The translations under genes were made by a program, and so were the position numbers. A DNA stretch of 64,000 nucleotides from JAXGXJ01 sp040772905. Its GTDB lineage: Bacteria > Actinomycetota > Thermoleophilia > RBG-16-64-13. Location of the stretch: positions 248,001-312,000 of the forward strand of contig JAXGXJ010000004.1 of NCBI GenBank assembly GCA_040772905.1, read 5' to 3'. Of the stretch, positions 1 to 8,149 are shown in pieces (position 1 is the first letter of the stretch; each line of letters begins with the position of its first letter). A model generated the notes under the pieces. The model saw nothing but the letters and a program-made list of their open reading frames with translations. It had not been told where the DNA came from and made no database searches.

Positions 1-178
1 CGCCGGTCTCCGGATCGGAGAGCAACGCATGCGCCCCGCGGAAGCGCGGGAACGGGCGGAGTTTCTCCTTGGGATACTCCACGGTCACCTTGTCCACCAC
101 GAAGTAGGTGCCGGTGACCGACATCCCGCGCAGGATATCGACGAACGCACCCTTCTTGATGATGTCTCTCAGACCCAT
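1..178 (-). CDS. nuoI: NADH-quinone oxidoreductase subunit I, N-terminal fragment (complex I)
   Basis: This is the first 59 codons of a gene that runs off the left window edge. Translation from the ATG at 178 gives a start of the MGLRDIIKKG type followed by a VTVEYPKEKLRP..RFRG segment, which is the conserved NuoI N-terminal amphipathic region that precedes the two [4Fe-4S] motifs; those motifs lie outside the window. NuoI carries clusters N6a/N6b and passes electrons toward NuoB in the peripheral arm. It follows nuoH by 46 nt on the same strand, the usual H-I order. The ribosome binding site is weak (GGTGGT). The identity rests on this short stretch plus gene order. Confidence 0.8.
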   Translation of the reverse strand, partial: MGLRDIIKKGAFVDILRGMSVTGTYFVVDKVTVEYPKEKLRPFPRFRGAHALLSDPETG

Positions 179-224
179 CACACCACCGATCCCGTGGTCC
201 TGCCGCCGTCCACGTCGCCGCCGC

Positions 225-1250
225 TCATGCCGTCACGCTCACGATGATGGCGGTGACCGCGAGGTTGAGGATGGACAGCGGAAGGAGGATCTTCCAGCCC
301 ATGGACATCAGTTGGTTGTAGCGATAGCGGAAGATGGTCCAACGGATCCACATGTAGAGGAACACGAACACGCAGATCTTGAGGAACAGCCAGATGGGCC
401 CGGGGATGAAGTCCAGCACTTCCAGCGGTGCCCTCCAGCCGCCGAAGTACAGCGTGGAGATGACGGCCGACACGACCACCATGTTCACGTACTCGCTGAA
501 CATGAACATGCCCCAGCGCATGCCGGAGTATTCGGTCAGATAGCCGGCCACGAGTTCCTGCTCTCCCTCGGGAAGGTCGAACGGGGTACGGTTGAGCTCA
601 GCCAGGCTGGCCACGAAGAAGATGAGGCCGCCCACCACTTGGGGGATGAAGTACCAATGCCAGAAGTTGCCGGCCTGCCCGTCCACGATGTCGACGAAGT
701 TGAGCGACCCGGCCATGATGATCACGCCCACCACCGAGAAACCCATGGCGAGCTCGTACGAGATCATCTGGGCGCCCGCGCGCAGACCCCCCAGCATGGA
801 GTAGTTGCTGTTGGACGACCAACCGGCCAAGACCACGCCGTACACGGCGATGGCTCCCATGGCCAGCATGAGCAGCACGCCGGCATCGAAGTTCGAGATG
901 ACGTAGTCGAAGCGGTAACCGAACAGGTTGGCCTCACCACCCACAGGACCGAAGGGTACGACGGCCATGGTCACGAACGCCGGTATGAAAGCCAGGTAAG
1001 GCGCGAGCCTGAACACGGGCTTGTCGGCCCGGTCGGGCACTACATCTTCCTTCGAGAGCAGCTTGAAGATGTCGCCGAACGACTGGAAGGAGCCCCAGGG
1101 CCCCAAGTAGGTGGGTCCGACCCTGGCCTGGAAGAAGCCGGCGAACTTGCGCTCGAAGTAGATGATGAACGCCACCATCATCACCACGAGCACCGGCATG
1201 AGGATGGCCTTGATGATGAGGAAGATGAGTTGAGCCAGCCAGTCGGTCAT
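225..1250 (-). CDS. nuoH: NADH-quinone oxidoreductase subunit H (complex I membrane subunit)
   Basis: NuoH is the membrane subunit at the junction of the peripheral and membrane arms and forms much of the quinone-binding cavity. The 341-residue product is the normal length, has about eight hydrophobic helices, and shows family blocks such as ERKFAGFFQARVGP near residue 34, the EGEQELVAGYLTEYSGMRW region and the C-terminal RYRYNQLM segment. Its ATG overlaps the nuoD stop by 4 nt (ATGA at 1247-1250), so translation is probably coupled. In most bacteria nuoE, nuoF and nuoG sit between nuoD and nuoH; they are absent here. Confidence 0.96.
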   Translation of the reverse strand: MTDWLAQLIFLIIKAILMPVLVVMMVAFIIYFERKFAGFFQARVGPTYLGPWGSFQSFGDIFKLLSKEDVVPDRADKPVFRLAPYLAFIPAFVTMAVVPFGPVGGEANLFGYRFDYVISNFDAGVLLMLAMGAIAVYGVVLAGWSSNSNYSMLGGLRAGAQMISYELAMGFSVVGVIIMAGSLNFVDIVDGQAGNFWHWYFIPQVVGGLIFFVASLAELNRTPFDLPEGEQELVAGYLTEYSGMRWGMFMFSEYVNMVVVSAVISTLYFGGWRAPLEVLDFIPGPIWLFLKICVFVFLYMWIRWTIFRYRYNQLMSMGWKILLPLSILNLAVTAIIVSVTA

Positions 1251-2542
1251 CGGTCGGAATCTCCCAGCACGACATCGACACTGGCGAAGATGGCCACCAG
1301 GTCGGCCAGCATCTCACCCTCGACGAGCGCCGGCACGGCCTGGGTGTGGTAGTAGCTGGGCGTGGTGAACCGCACCCGCGCCGGCGTGCCTCCGCCGGTG
1401 GAACGGATGTACACGCCCATCTCGCCTTTGGGCACCTCGATGGCCCGGTAGATCTCGCCCACCGGCGCCTGAGGACCCTGGAACACCTGGTAGAAGTCCT
1501 GGATCATGGCCCCTGCGTCGCGCATGACGTCCTTCTTGCGCGGCAGCGTGTGCCCGATGTCGCTGGAGATGTAGGGGCCGTCCGGCAGCCGGTCCAGACA
1601 CTGGGCGATGATGCGGCACGATTCGCGCATCTCCTTGGCCCGCACCAGGAAACGATCGTAGACGTCGGCGTTGTACTCCACGGCCACGTCAAAGTCCACC
1701 TCTTGGTAGGCGGCGTAGGGTTCGTCCTTGCGCAGGTCGCGCGACACCCCGGCCGCGCGCAGCGGCGGCCCGGTCACACGCCACGCGAAGCAGTCCTCAG
1801 AGGTGAAGATGCCCACGCCTTTGGCCCGCTTGTAGTAGATGCGGTTGTGCTTGATGATGCGCTCGTACTCGGCGATGCGCTTGGGGATGAACTCGATGAC
1901 CTTTCGGCAGCGATGCTCGAAGCCCTCGGGTAGGTCCTTGGCCACGCCGCCGATACGGGCGAACGAGTGCGTCAGCCGCGCCCCCGTGAGCATCTCGAAC
2001 AGGTCGAGCACGTACTCGCGGTCGCGGAAGCAGATGACCATGAAGGTCTGCGTGCCCAGGTCCATGATGTGGATGCCCAGCCACAGCAGATGGTTGGCGA
2101 GACGCGACATCTCCGCAGCGATGGTGCGGATGTAACGGCCCCGCGCCGGCACCTCCAGGCCCATGAGCTTCTCGGCCGCCTCGCAGAAGCCGTGGTTCAT
2201 GGCGAAGCTCGAGATGTAGTCCAGCCGGTCGGTGATGGGCACGATCTGGTGGTACGTCCGGTGCTCGCAGAGCTTCTCCACGCCGCGGTGCAGGTTGCCG
2301 ATCTCGGGCCGCACGGCCACGATGACCTCACCGTCGAGATCGAGTTCGGCCCGGAACACCCCATGCGTGGACGGGTGCTGCGGGCCCATGCTGATGGTCT
2401 GCACCTCTTCCACGCGCTCCAAACGCTGCCGGCTGCGAGCCTTGCGCTCCTTGAGTTCGGCCAGCGTGGGCCGCGAAGCCCCGCTGACGTCCACCTCGGC
2501 GGCACCATGACCCGGCACGGGGTGTTGTGAGACGTCGCTCAT
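1247..2542 (-). CDS. nuoD: NADH-quinone oxidoreductase subunit D (49 kDa subunit)
   Basis: NuoD is the 49-kDa peripheral-arm subunit related to [NiFe]-hydrogenase large subunits and lines the quinone site with NuoB and NuoH. The product is 431 residues. After about 45 charged N-terminal residues, which are an extension, it shows MGPQHPSTHGV, the quinone-site signature, then RPEIGNLHRGVEKL and PKGEMGVYIRS blocks. C and D are separate genes here, not a nuoCD fusion. It begins one base after the nuoC stop and overlaps nuoH by 4 nt. The predicted start is supported by position only; a later start is possible because the extension is poorly conserved. Confidence 0.96.
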   Translation of the reverse strand: MSDVSQHPVPGHGAAEVDVSGASRPTLAELKERKARSRQRLERVEEVQTISMGPQHPSTHGVFRAELDLDGEVIVAVRPEIGNLHRGVEKLCEHRTYHQIVPITDRLDYISSFAMNHGFCEAAEKLMGLEVPARGRYIRTIAAEMSRLANHLLWLGIHIMDLGTQTFMVICFRDREYVLDLFEMLTGARLTHSFARIGGVAKDLPEGFEHRCRKVIEFIPKRIAEYERIIKHNRIYYKRAKGVGIFTSEDCFAWRVTGPPLRAAGVSRDLRKDEPYAAYQEVDFDVAVEYNADVYDRFLVRAKEMRESCRIIAQCLDRLPDGPYISSDIGHTLPRKKDVMRDAGAMIQDFYQVFQGPQAPVGEIYRAIEVPKGEMGVYIRSTGGGTPARVRFTTPSYYHTQAVPALVEGEMLADLVAIFASVDVVLGDSDR

Positions 2543-3061
2543 CTACACCTTGCCTCGCAGGTCGGTACGGATACGTCCGCCCACGGTGCCCTGCAGCGGG
2601 AAGTCCTTGCGTAGTGGATGTCCCTGGAAATCGGGAGTGGTGAGCAGACGGCGCAGGTCGGGATGGCCCGCGAACTCGATACCCAGCATCTCGTAGGCCT
2701 CACGTTCATCGAACCCGCCCGAAGGCCACAGCGCGGTGACGGAGCCCAAGGCCTGCCCTTCGGTCAAAGCGGTCTTCACGCGCAGACGCAGGCCGGTGAC
2801 GTGCGAAGTGAGGTGAGCCACGGCCTGAAGCGGTGCTTCGGGCCGCTCGGGCAGGTGATCGCCCAGAAGGCAGTCGAGCTGATCGAACGCCAGCCGTGAA
2901 TCGTCGCGACAGAACGCCAGCACCTCGAACCAATCCACAGGTGCCACGCGATAGGTGAGTTCGCCCCGGAACGTGGCTCTTTCCAGCAGTCTCTCGCCGA
3001 AACGGTCCTCCAGGACGCGCGCGACCTCTTGCAACCCGGCGGAGAGGACCCAGTCGCTCAT
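2543..3061 (-). CDS. nuoC: NADH-quinone oxidoreductase subunit C (30 kDa subunit)
   Basis: NuoC is the 30-kDa peripheral-arm subunit that packs against NuoD. I start it at the ATG at 3061, which overlaps the nuoB stop (ATGA, 3058-3061) and has a GAGGAG ribosome binding site; the longer open frame to 3124 runs inside nuoB and is not believable. The 172-residue product has the family signature near its C-terminus: FDEREAYEMLGIEFAGHPDLRRLL followed by HPLRKDFPL, split here only for description. It lies directly upstream of nuoD with no gap. Confidence 0.95.
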   Translation of the reverse strand: MSDWVLSAGLQEVARVLEDRFGERLLERATFRGELTYRVAPVDWFEVLAFCRDDSRLAFDQLDCLLGDHLPERPEAPLQAVAHLTSHVTGLRLRVKTALTEGQALGSVTALWPSGGFDEREAYEMLGIEFAGHPDLRRLLTTPDFQGHPLRKDFPLQGTVGGRIRTDLRGKV

Positions 3062-3798
3062 GACCGCTCCTCCGGAATGTTTCCGGGGCTGGAGACACCG
3101 GCGCCGGATGGAGTGACTGGACAAGACGCGACAGGGCCGGCTGCAGCCATGGCGTCGCGCGCCGGGATGCGGCGCAGTCCGTCATAGGCGTGTCGGCTCT
3201 GCTTGATGCGTTCGCGGATCATCTCCAGGCCCTGCCACAGCGCTTCGGGGCGCGGCGGGCACCCAGGTACGTACACATCGACAGGGATGAGGCTGTCGAC
3301 GCCCTGCACCACGTTGTAGGTGTTCCAGATGTTGCCGGAGATAGCGCACGATCCCATGGCCAGCACCCACTTGGGATCGGGTATCTGCTCGTACAGCCGG
3401 ACCACGCGGGGCGCCATGTTGGTGGTGCACCACCCGGCCACGATCATGCCGTCGGCCTGCCGCGGCGAAGCCCGCATAGCCTCCATGCCGAAACGAGCCA
3501 TGTCGAAACGCGCGCCGCCCAGGGCCATCATCTCGATGGCGCAACACGCGAGTCCGAAGAGGAGAGGCCAGAACGAGAAGCTGCGTCCGTAGCCGAGTAC
3601 TCGCTCCAACTGCACCGGCATGGCGAACCCACCTGGCAGCCGCACGGGGCCGCCCATGGCCTCACCGGCCTGTTCGTCGGCCAAGGCGGTCTGCACGGCG
3701 GACTCATCGGCCTGGCGCAAGGCGGTCTCAAGCCTCTGTGCGGCGCGCGGGTCGGGCAGACCGTTCACGGACATATGCAGACCGGGTACGTCGCTCAC
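3058..3798 (-). CDS. nuoB: NADH-quinone oxidoreductase subunit B (N2 iron-sulfur cluster subunit)
   Basis: NuoB holds the terminal cluster N2 next to the quinone site. The four ligands are visible: the tandem Cys of GLACCAIEMM, the Cys of AMGSCAISG and the Cys of VPGCPPRPEAL. I choose the GTG at 3798, which overlaps the nuoA stop (GTGA) and follows a GGAG-like site, giving 246 residues; an ATG 24 nt inside lacks a ribosome binding site. The product is longer than the usual 160-190 residues because of an N-terminal stretch of about 45 residues and a C-terminal tail of about 35 residues rich in Ala, Pro and Ser, both outside the conserved fold. Confidence 0.95.
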   Translation of the reverse strand: MSDVPGLHMSVNGLPDPRAAQRLETALRQADESAVQTALADEQAGEAMGGPVRLPGGFAMPVQLERVLGYGRSFSFWPLLFGLACCAIEMMALGGARFDMARFGMEAMRASPRQADGMIVAGWCTTNMAPRVVRLYEQIPDPKWVLAMGSCAISGNIWNTYNVVQGVDSLIPVDVYVPGCPPRPEALWQGLEMIRERIKQSRHAYDGLRRIPARDAMAAAGPVASCPVTPSGAGVSSPGNIPEERS

Positions 3799-4163
3799 TC
3801 CCACTCCAGCACGCCTCGTTTCCACGCGTACACATATCCCACCAGCAGTATGGCGATGAAGACAAACATCTCCACCAGCGCGGCCGTCCCGAGAGAACGG
3901 AGCGACACCGCCCACGGGTAGATGAACACGGCTTCCAAGTCGAACAGCACGAAGAGCACGGCCACGATGTAATAGTGGACGTTGAAAGGCCTGCGCGCGT
4001 CCTGCACTGGCAGGACACCGCATTCGTACGCCTCCCCCTTGTTGGGGTTACGGCTGGAGGGCATGAGCAGATGGGAGATGGCGATGAAGGCGAGCGCCAT
4101 GCCCGCCCCGATGGCGAACATGAGCGCGAACTGTATTACCAGATCAAGGGTCTGGTTGACCAA
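3795..4163 (-). CDS. nuoA: NADH-quinone oxidoreductase subunit A
   Basis: NuoA is a small three-helix membrane subunit next to NuoH. The 122-residue product shows three hydrophobic segments and the conserved loop NKGEAYECGVLPVQDARRPFNVHYY with its Cys, which lies near the quinone cavity. Translation appears to start at a TTG (4161-4163), since GAGGTG lies about eight bases upstream and no ATG is available in frame. It is the first gene of the operon; the upstream region to 4440 separates it from the divergent tatC. Confidence 0.94.
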   Translation of the reverse strand: MVNQTLDLVIQFALMFAIGAGMALAFIAISHLLMPSSRNPNKGEAYECGVLPVQDARRPFNVHYYIVAVLFVLFDLEAVFIYPWAVSLRSLGTAALVEMFVFIAILLVGYVYAWKRGVLEWE

Positions 4164-4339
4164 GAGCGCACCTCGTCCTGTGCCAATGCCCTCCGGAAAC
4201 CCTCAGACGAACGGAAGCCGTCTGTACTTGAACATATCACACAATCGCAAGAGAGATATCGCGCAAGAGGAAACTATTTTCGATACCTCAACCGCGCGCA
4301 GACGGCCGGGCCTGAGGAGTCCCTGCGGCGCTGCTGGGT

Positions 4340-4345
4340 TATACT
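4340..4345 (+). promoter_or_regulatory. Possible -10 element upstream of tatC, in the nuoA/tatC divergent region
   Basis: The 277-nt spacer between divergent nuoA and tatC is locally AT-richer than its surroundings. A TATACT hexamer at 4340-4345 is a good sigma-70 type -10, but I see no convincing -35. No tRNA, repeat or long hairpin is visible in the spacer. Confidence 0.3.
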
Positions 4346-4370
4346 ACGCTCTGCCGCCGGGAGGACTCAA

Positions 4371-4448
4371 GTGACGAGCGCCCCGGCGTCCGACGCGCGG
4401 AGGATCCGCGGGGAAGTAGTGGTTTTGACCGGAGGATCCGGTGAGTAA
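4371..4448 (+). CDS. Possible 25-residue leader peptide overlapping tatC
   Basis: A GTG at 4371 is preceded by GGGAGG with about six bases of spacing and opens a 25-codon frame ending in TAA at 4446-4448. The last codons overlap the tatC GTG start in a different frame (GTGAGTAA), so ribosomes finishing the short frame would be placed on the tatC start. The peptide has no recognisable domain. It may simply be a chance frame in the tatC leader; the ribosome binding site and the overlapping stop/start are the only support. Confidence 0.25.
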   Translation: MTSAPASDARRIRGEVVVLTGGSGE

Positions 4449-5205
4449 GAATCCTGCCAAAGAGATGCCGCTCATGGGGCATCTTGGTGAGTTGCGCCGG
4501 CGCGTCACCTACATCGCGATCGTGGTTGTGGTGTGTGTGATCGCGGCGTTCTTCCTAAAAGACTACATCCTGGACATCCTTACCCGGCCTCTCGAGGACG
4601 GCGGCTTCACGGGTCAATTGGCCGTGCTGGGCGTCACCGAGGGCTTCATGCAGATCCTCAAGGTCTCCATCTACGCCGGCCTCATCATCGCGCTGCCTTT
4701 CATCCTCTATCAGTTCTGGGCGTTCATACTGCCCGGACTGTATGAGAACGAGAAGAAGAGCACCATCCCTTACGTGGTGTTCACCACCATCCTGTTCTTG
4801 GCGGGCATCGTCTTTGGCTACTTCGTCGTGCTGCCGGTGGGTCTGAGGTTCCTGGTGGGATACGGCGGAGAGTACTTCAACCAGTTGTTCCAAGCCGAGC
4901 GCTACTTCAGTTTCGTCACCATGTTCCTGCTGGCGTTCGGCGTGGTGTTCGAGTTGCCTCTCGTCATGATGCTCATGGCCTGGGCCGGCTTGGTCGACCA
5001 CGTGAAGATGCGCAAGGTACGCAAATACGCCATCCTGGTGGAGGCCGCCATCGCCATGGTGTTCACTCCCAGCCAGGATCCTGTGAGCATGGCCCTCATG
5101 CTCATCCCCCTCATCGTGCTGTACGAGTTCGGCATCTGGCTGGCCCGCTTCGTGTCCAAGCGAAAGGCGAAGCGCGACGCTCTTGCCGTCCTCGGCGAAG
5201 GCTAG
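4441..5205 (+). CDS. tatC: Sec-independent protein translocase TatC
   Basis: TatC is the twin-arginine signal receptor of the Tat export system in the cytoplasmic membrane. The 254-residue protein has six hydrophobic helices and the family hallmarks: the N-terminal HLGELRRR motif with its essential Glu, the cytosolic-loop ILPGLYENEKK block, and FGVVFELP with the conserved Phe-Glu in helix four. The GTG start is preceded by GGAGGA. No tatA or tatB gene is adjacent. At least one Tat-type substrate is encoded in this window, the lipoprotein at 35725-37161. Confidence 0.96.
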   Translation: MSKNPAKEMPLMGHLGELRRRVTYIAIVVVVCVIAAFFLKDYILDILTRPLEDGGFTGQLAVLGVTEGFMQILKVSIYAGLIIALPFILYQFWAFILPGLYENEKKSTIPYVVFTTILFLAGIVFGYFVVLPVGLRFLVGYGGEYFNQLFQAERYFSFVTMFLLAFGVVFELPLVMMLMAWAGLVDHVKMRKVRKYAILVEAAIAMVFTPSQDPVSMALMLIPLIVLYEFGIWLARFVSKRKAKRDALAVLGEG

Positions 5206-5233
5206 GCCGTCCGCCCGCTGGTCTGCGCGTGAT

Positions 5234-5248
5234 GATGGTGTTACCATC
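5234..5248. promoter_or_regulatory. Perfect FadR/GntR-type operator upstream of the fused regulator
   Basis: GATGGT and ACCATC form a perfect inverted repeat with a 3-base spacer. The core TGGTnnnACCA is the half-site arrangement typical of the FadR subfamily of GntR repressors. It ends 29 nt before the regulator's ATG, so autoregulation is likely. Confidence 0.6.
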
Positions 5249-5277
5249 CGACCAGTAAGCTGAACGCGGGGGGTCCC

Positions 5278-6870
5278 ATGGCACGCAACGACAGAGACCA
5301 GGCAGCGAGCCGTCTGCGCCCCATCAATCCACGCACGGTGGCCGACCAGGTCGTGGAGCAACTGCGCGCACTCATCGATACGGGCGAGTTCAAGCCCGGC
5401 GACCGCATCCCCGCCGAACGCGACCTGGCCGTGCGCCTGGGTGTCGGGCGACCCGCCGTGCGCGAGGCTCTCCGCGAACTCAAAGCACAAGGGTTGCTGG
5501 TCTCGGGGCGCGGAGCTCAGGGGACCACAGTGGCCAGCCTTCCCACCCCACAGTTCGGAGCTCCACTGAGCTCGCTCTTGGGCCAGGGGGCGGAACGCCT
5601 CATCGAACTCATGGAGGTTCGCAGCGCGGTCGAGATCGAAGCGGCCGGACTGGCGGCACGCCGGGCCACGTTGGAGGATCTACGTCATCTATCCGACCGT
5701 CTGACCGCCCCGGGAGAGATGATCAGCCCGGAAGCCGACGTCTCCTTCCACGCCGCCATCGCCGGAGCCACCCACAATCCCCTCTTCGAACGCGTCATCC
5801 AAGAACCGGTGGAGTTGTTGCACGATCACATGGAGGCTGTGCTCGCCGCGTTCTACGCCGAGCCGGGAGGCACCGCCGCCCTGCAGCAGCAGCATGACGC
5901 CATCCGCCGCGCCATACGCTCGGGCAACGAGCAGAAGGCCCGCGAAGCCATGCGTCAGCATCTTGACTACGTGGCCCGGGGGCTCGCCCAGATGGTGGGC
6001 ACCGGTCGGGTCATCCGTCTCATCTTCATCAACCTGGACGGCACGTTGCTGTCCGGGCCCAGGCATGTCTCCGACCGCACGAAGCACGCCATCGCCACCG
6101 TGCGCGAAGCCGGAGTGGATATCGTCCTGGTGTCGTCGCGGCCGCCGCGCTCCATACGGCCATTCCACCAGCAACTGGGCCTGCGCACCCCGGTCATCTC
6201 CTGCAACGGCGCCTTGCTGTGGAACCTGCAGAACGCCGCCGGGCTCTCCCACATCTCGCTTGACCCAGCGGTGGCCCGCGAGATCGTGAACTTCGGGCGC
6301 GAACTTGGCGGCGCCGTGAGCATCGAGAGTGACGACGAGTGGTTCCCCGACACCATCAGCGCTCCGCTGCGGCAGCGGCTCGACCGCTACGATTTCGCCG
6401 CCCCGGAGATGGGGAGGGTGGACGACATCCTGTCGTCGGGAGAGCCGATCGACAAGGTGTTCCTCGACCTGCGCGACATGGATGAGAGCGCGGCCGCCTT
6501 CGTGTTGGAGATGTTGCGGCGCTCGTTCGGCGACCGCACCAACATCTACGAGACCGCCCCCGGCTTCATCGATGTGACGTCCCTGGAAGCGTCGAAGGTC
6601 ACCATGGCCCAACAGCTCGCCCGACAGATGCAGGTGCCTGCCGAGCAGACCATGGCCATCGGCGACCATGAGAGCGACGCGACATTACTGCAATGGGCGG
6701 GCATCGGGGTGGCCATGGGCAACGCCAGCCCGCCGGCCAAGGCGGCGGCGGACGTCATCACCTCATCGAACCTGCGAGACGGCGTGGCTGAAGCCCTGGA
6801 GCAATGGGTGCTGGGCCGCAAGCTGGGGGGCGCCCCGGCCTCCGTGCCGAAGCCGGGCCTGGTGGACTGA
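5278..6870 (+). CDS. FadR-family repressor fused to a Cof-type HAD domain lacking the catalytic nucleophile
   Basis: Residues about 17-87 are a GntR winged helix (PGDRIPAERDLAVRLGVGRPAVREALREL). Residues about 105-240 are an FCD ligand domain with the expected Asp, three His pattern (DVSFHAAIAGATHN, QQQHDAI, RQHLDYV). From about 245 a Cof/HAD-IIB domain follows in the same frame: motif II Ser (LVSSRPP), motif III Lys (ASKVTMAQ) and motif IV GDHESD are present. Motif I reads FINLDGTLL, so the nucleophilic Asp of the DxDGT signature is Asn252 (codon AAC at 6031-6033); Asp254 is kept. FadR repressors are usually about 230-250 residues, so this 530-residue fusion is unusual. I infer that the HAD half binds a phosphorylated ligand without hydrolysing it and signals to the DNA-binding half. 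The fusion is within one open frame with no stop between. Confidence 0.88.
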   Translation: MARNDRDQAASRLRPINPRTVADQVVEQLRALIDTGEFKPGDRIPAERDLAVRLGVGRPAVREALRELKAQGLLVSGRGAQGTTVASLPTPQFGAPLSSLLGQGAERLIELMEVRSAVEIEAAGLAARRATLEDLRHLSDRLTAPGEMISPEADVSFHAAIAGATHNPLFERVIQEPVELLHDHMEAVLAAFYAEPGGTAALQQQHDAIRRAIRSGNEQKAREAMRQHLDYVARGLAQMVGTGRVIRLIFINLDGTLLSGPRHVSDRTKHAIATVREAGVDIVLVSSRPPRSIRPFHQQLGLRTPVISCNGALLWNLQNAAGLSHISLDPAVAREIVNFGRELGGAVSIESDDEWFPDTISAPLRQRLDRYDFAAPEMGRVDDILSSGEPIDKVFLDLRDMDESAAAFVLEMLRRSFGDRTNIYETAPGFIDVTSLEASKVTMAQQLARQMQVPAEQTMAIGDHESDATLLQWAGIGVAMGNASPPAKAAADVITSSNLRDGVAEALEQWVLGRKLGGAPASVPKPGLVD

Positions 6871-6877
6871 GCGACCA

Positions 6878-6893
6878 CGCGCCCGCAGGCGCG
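6878..6893. terminator. GC-rich hairpin between convergent genes
   Basis: CGCGCC and GGCGCG pair around a four-base loop, 8 nt after the regulator stop and 22 nt from the stop of the convergent DUF1634 gene. There is no T-run on either side, so its terminator role is tentative. Confidence 0.35.
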
Positions 6894-6914
6894 GCCGCGC
6901 GACCTCGCGACCGG

Positions 6915-7277
6915 TCAGCCCGCCACTAGACCCAGGTAGCCGCTGGTCACCAGGATGGCCAACACCAGCAGCGCGGCGCCGACGAACACCCATGCACGCC
7001 TGCGCACGAAGGCGATCAACAGCCCCACCACCCGAGCGGCCGGCGTGGCCAGAAGCACCACGAAGCCCAGACCGAAGAAACCGCCGGGCTCCCCGGCTGC
7101 AAGACTCTCGATCAGACCGACGAACGAAGTCTGCCGGCCCACGGGTAGATCAGGTCGGGCCGCAGCCACGACCACCCCGGTCAGGAGCAGCGCGACGGCG
7201 ATCACGAGCCCGGCCGCCAAGAGACCGGAGAGGGCGCGGGCGAGACGACGTTCGGAGCCTACGCGTCCGGCGCTCAT
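6915..7277 (-). CDS. DUF1634 family small membrane protein
   Basis: The 120-residue product has three predicted hydrophobic segments (about residues 19-38, 64-85 and 92-115), with FVVLLATPAARVVGLLI and the final helix typical of DUF1634. This family is nearly always found beside a TauE/SafE permease, as here: its ATG overlaps the permease stop (ATGA, 7274-7277). The function is unknown; it is presumed to be an accessory of the permease. The assignment is from hydrophobicity, size and context. Confidence 0.75.
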   Translation of the reverse strand: MSAGRVGSERRLARALSGLLAAGLVIAVALLLTGVVVAAARPDLPVGRQTSFVGLIESLAAGEPGGFFGLGFVVLLATPAARVVGLLIAFVRRRAWVFVGAALLVLAILVTSGYLGLVAG

Positions 7278-8104
7278 CGTACGCTGATACCTAGGGCGGA
7301 AAGGATCATCTGGCTGGCGAGCACGAACAAGACGGCAGCCAGCGCGACGGCCAGAACGGATGCCCTCACCCTCACGGCGACTCGGGCCCCCACGAAAGCA
7401 CCCACCACGATCCCAAGGACCACGGGTACCGTCACCACCGGATCGACCAATCCGCGGGCGAAGTAGACGACGGCGCCGGCACAGGCCGTCACTCCCAACA
7501 TCATGCTGCTGGTGGAGACCGCCGCTTTCATGGGGATGCTCATACCCAGTCGCATGGCAGGTACGGTGAGGAAGCCTCCCCCCACTCCCAACAGACCAGA
7601 GACGTTGCCGGCCACCAAGGCGATGAACAGGCCCAGGGGCAGTCTCCGCACCCGATAACGCACTTCCTGCTCCAACCCGGCATCATAGTAGGCTCCACCA
7701 AGCCGGCCGAGCGTGGTGCCCTCAGCGGGAGTGGGGGGAGAACTGTGCCGCCTGATGCCCACGTAGAGCGCCACCACCACCATCACACCCCCGAAGATGC
7801 CGCTCAACGTCTCCTTGCCCAGTCCGGCACCGATCACTCCTCCCATCAGTGCGCCCAGAGTGAGAGCGGTCTCCATGGTCATCCCCAGGCGGACGTTGGC
7901 CAACTCCTCCCTGATGTAGGCGATGGAACCTGTGGTGGAGGTAGCCACGACCGCGACGAGACTGGCCGCGATGGCGTTGTGTATGGGCACATCCAGGAAC
8001 AGAGTGAGCACGGGTATGATGAAGACGCCCCCTCCGAGGCCGACCATCGCACCGAACACTCCGCCCAGGAAGCCCACGAGGGCGAGAAGGGCGATCTGGA
8101 GCAT
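7274..8104 (-). CDS. TauE/SafE family membrane permease (sulfite/organosulfonate exporter type)
   Basis: The 276-residue protein has about eight hydrophobic segments arranged as two repeats. Both carry the family's glycine signature: FGAMVGLGGGVFIIPVL at the N-terminus and SGLLGVGGGFLTVPAM after the central loop. Family members export sulfite, sulfoacetate or similar anions; the substrate cannot be told here because no sulfonate-degradation gene is adjacent. The central loop (about residues 120-150) is hydrophilic. It forms a two-gene unit with the downstream DUF1634 gene. Confidence 0.9.
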   Translation of the reverse strand: MLQIALLALVGFLGGVFGAMVGLGGGVFIIPVLTLFLDVPIHNAIAASLVAVVATSTTGSIAYIREELANVRLGMTMETALTLGALMGGVIGAGLGKETLSGIFGGVMVVVALYVGIRRHSSPPTPAEGTTLGRLGGAYYDAGLEQEVRYRVRRLPLGLFIALVAGNVSGLLGVGGGFLTVPAMRLGMSIPMKAAVSTSSMMLGVTACAGAVVYFARGLVDPVVTVPVVLGIVVGAFVGARVAVRVRASVLAVALAAVLFVLASQMILSALGISVR

Positions 8105-8149
8105 GGGCAGATGTTAGCAGCAGGCGTCCACCTGCCGCCGCTCTCTGCC

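Noticed and set aside
108..1352. 414-residue plus-strand open frame
   Set aside because: It lies antisense to nuoH and nuoD and encodes His/Arg/Glu-rich low-complexity protein, a usual effect of high GC on the opposite strand.
5689..6669. 326-residue minus-strand open frame
   Set aside because: It is antisense to the FadR-HAD fusion, whose conserved motifs show the plus strand is coding.
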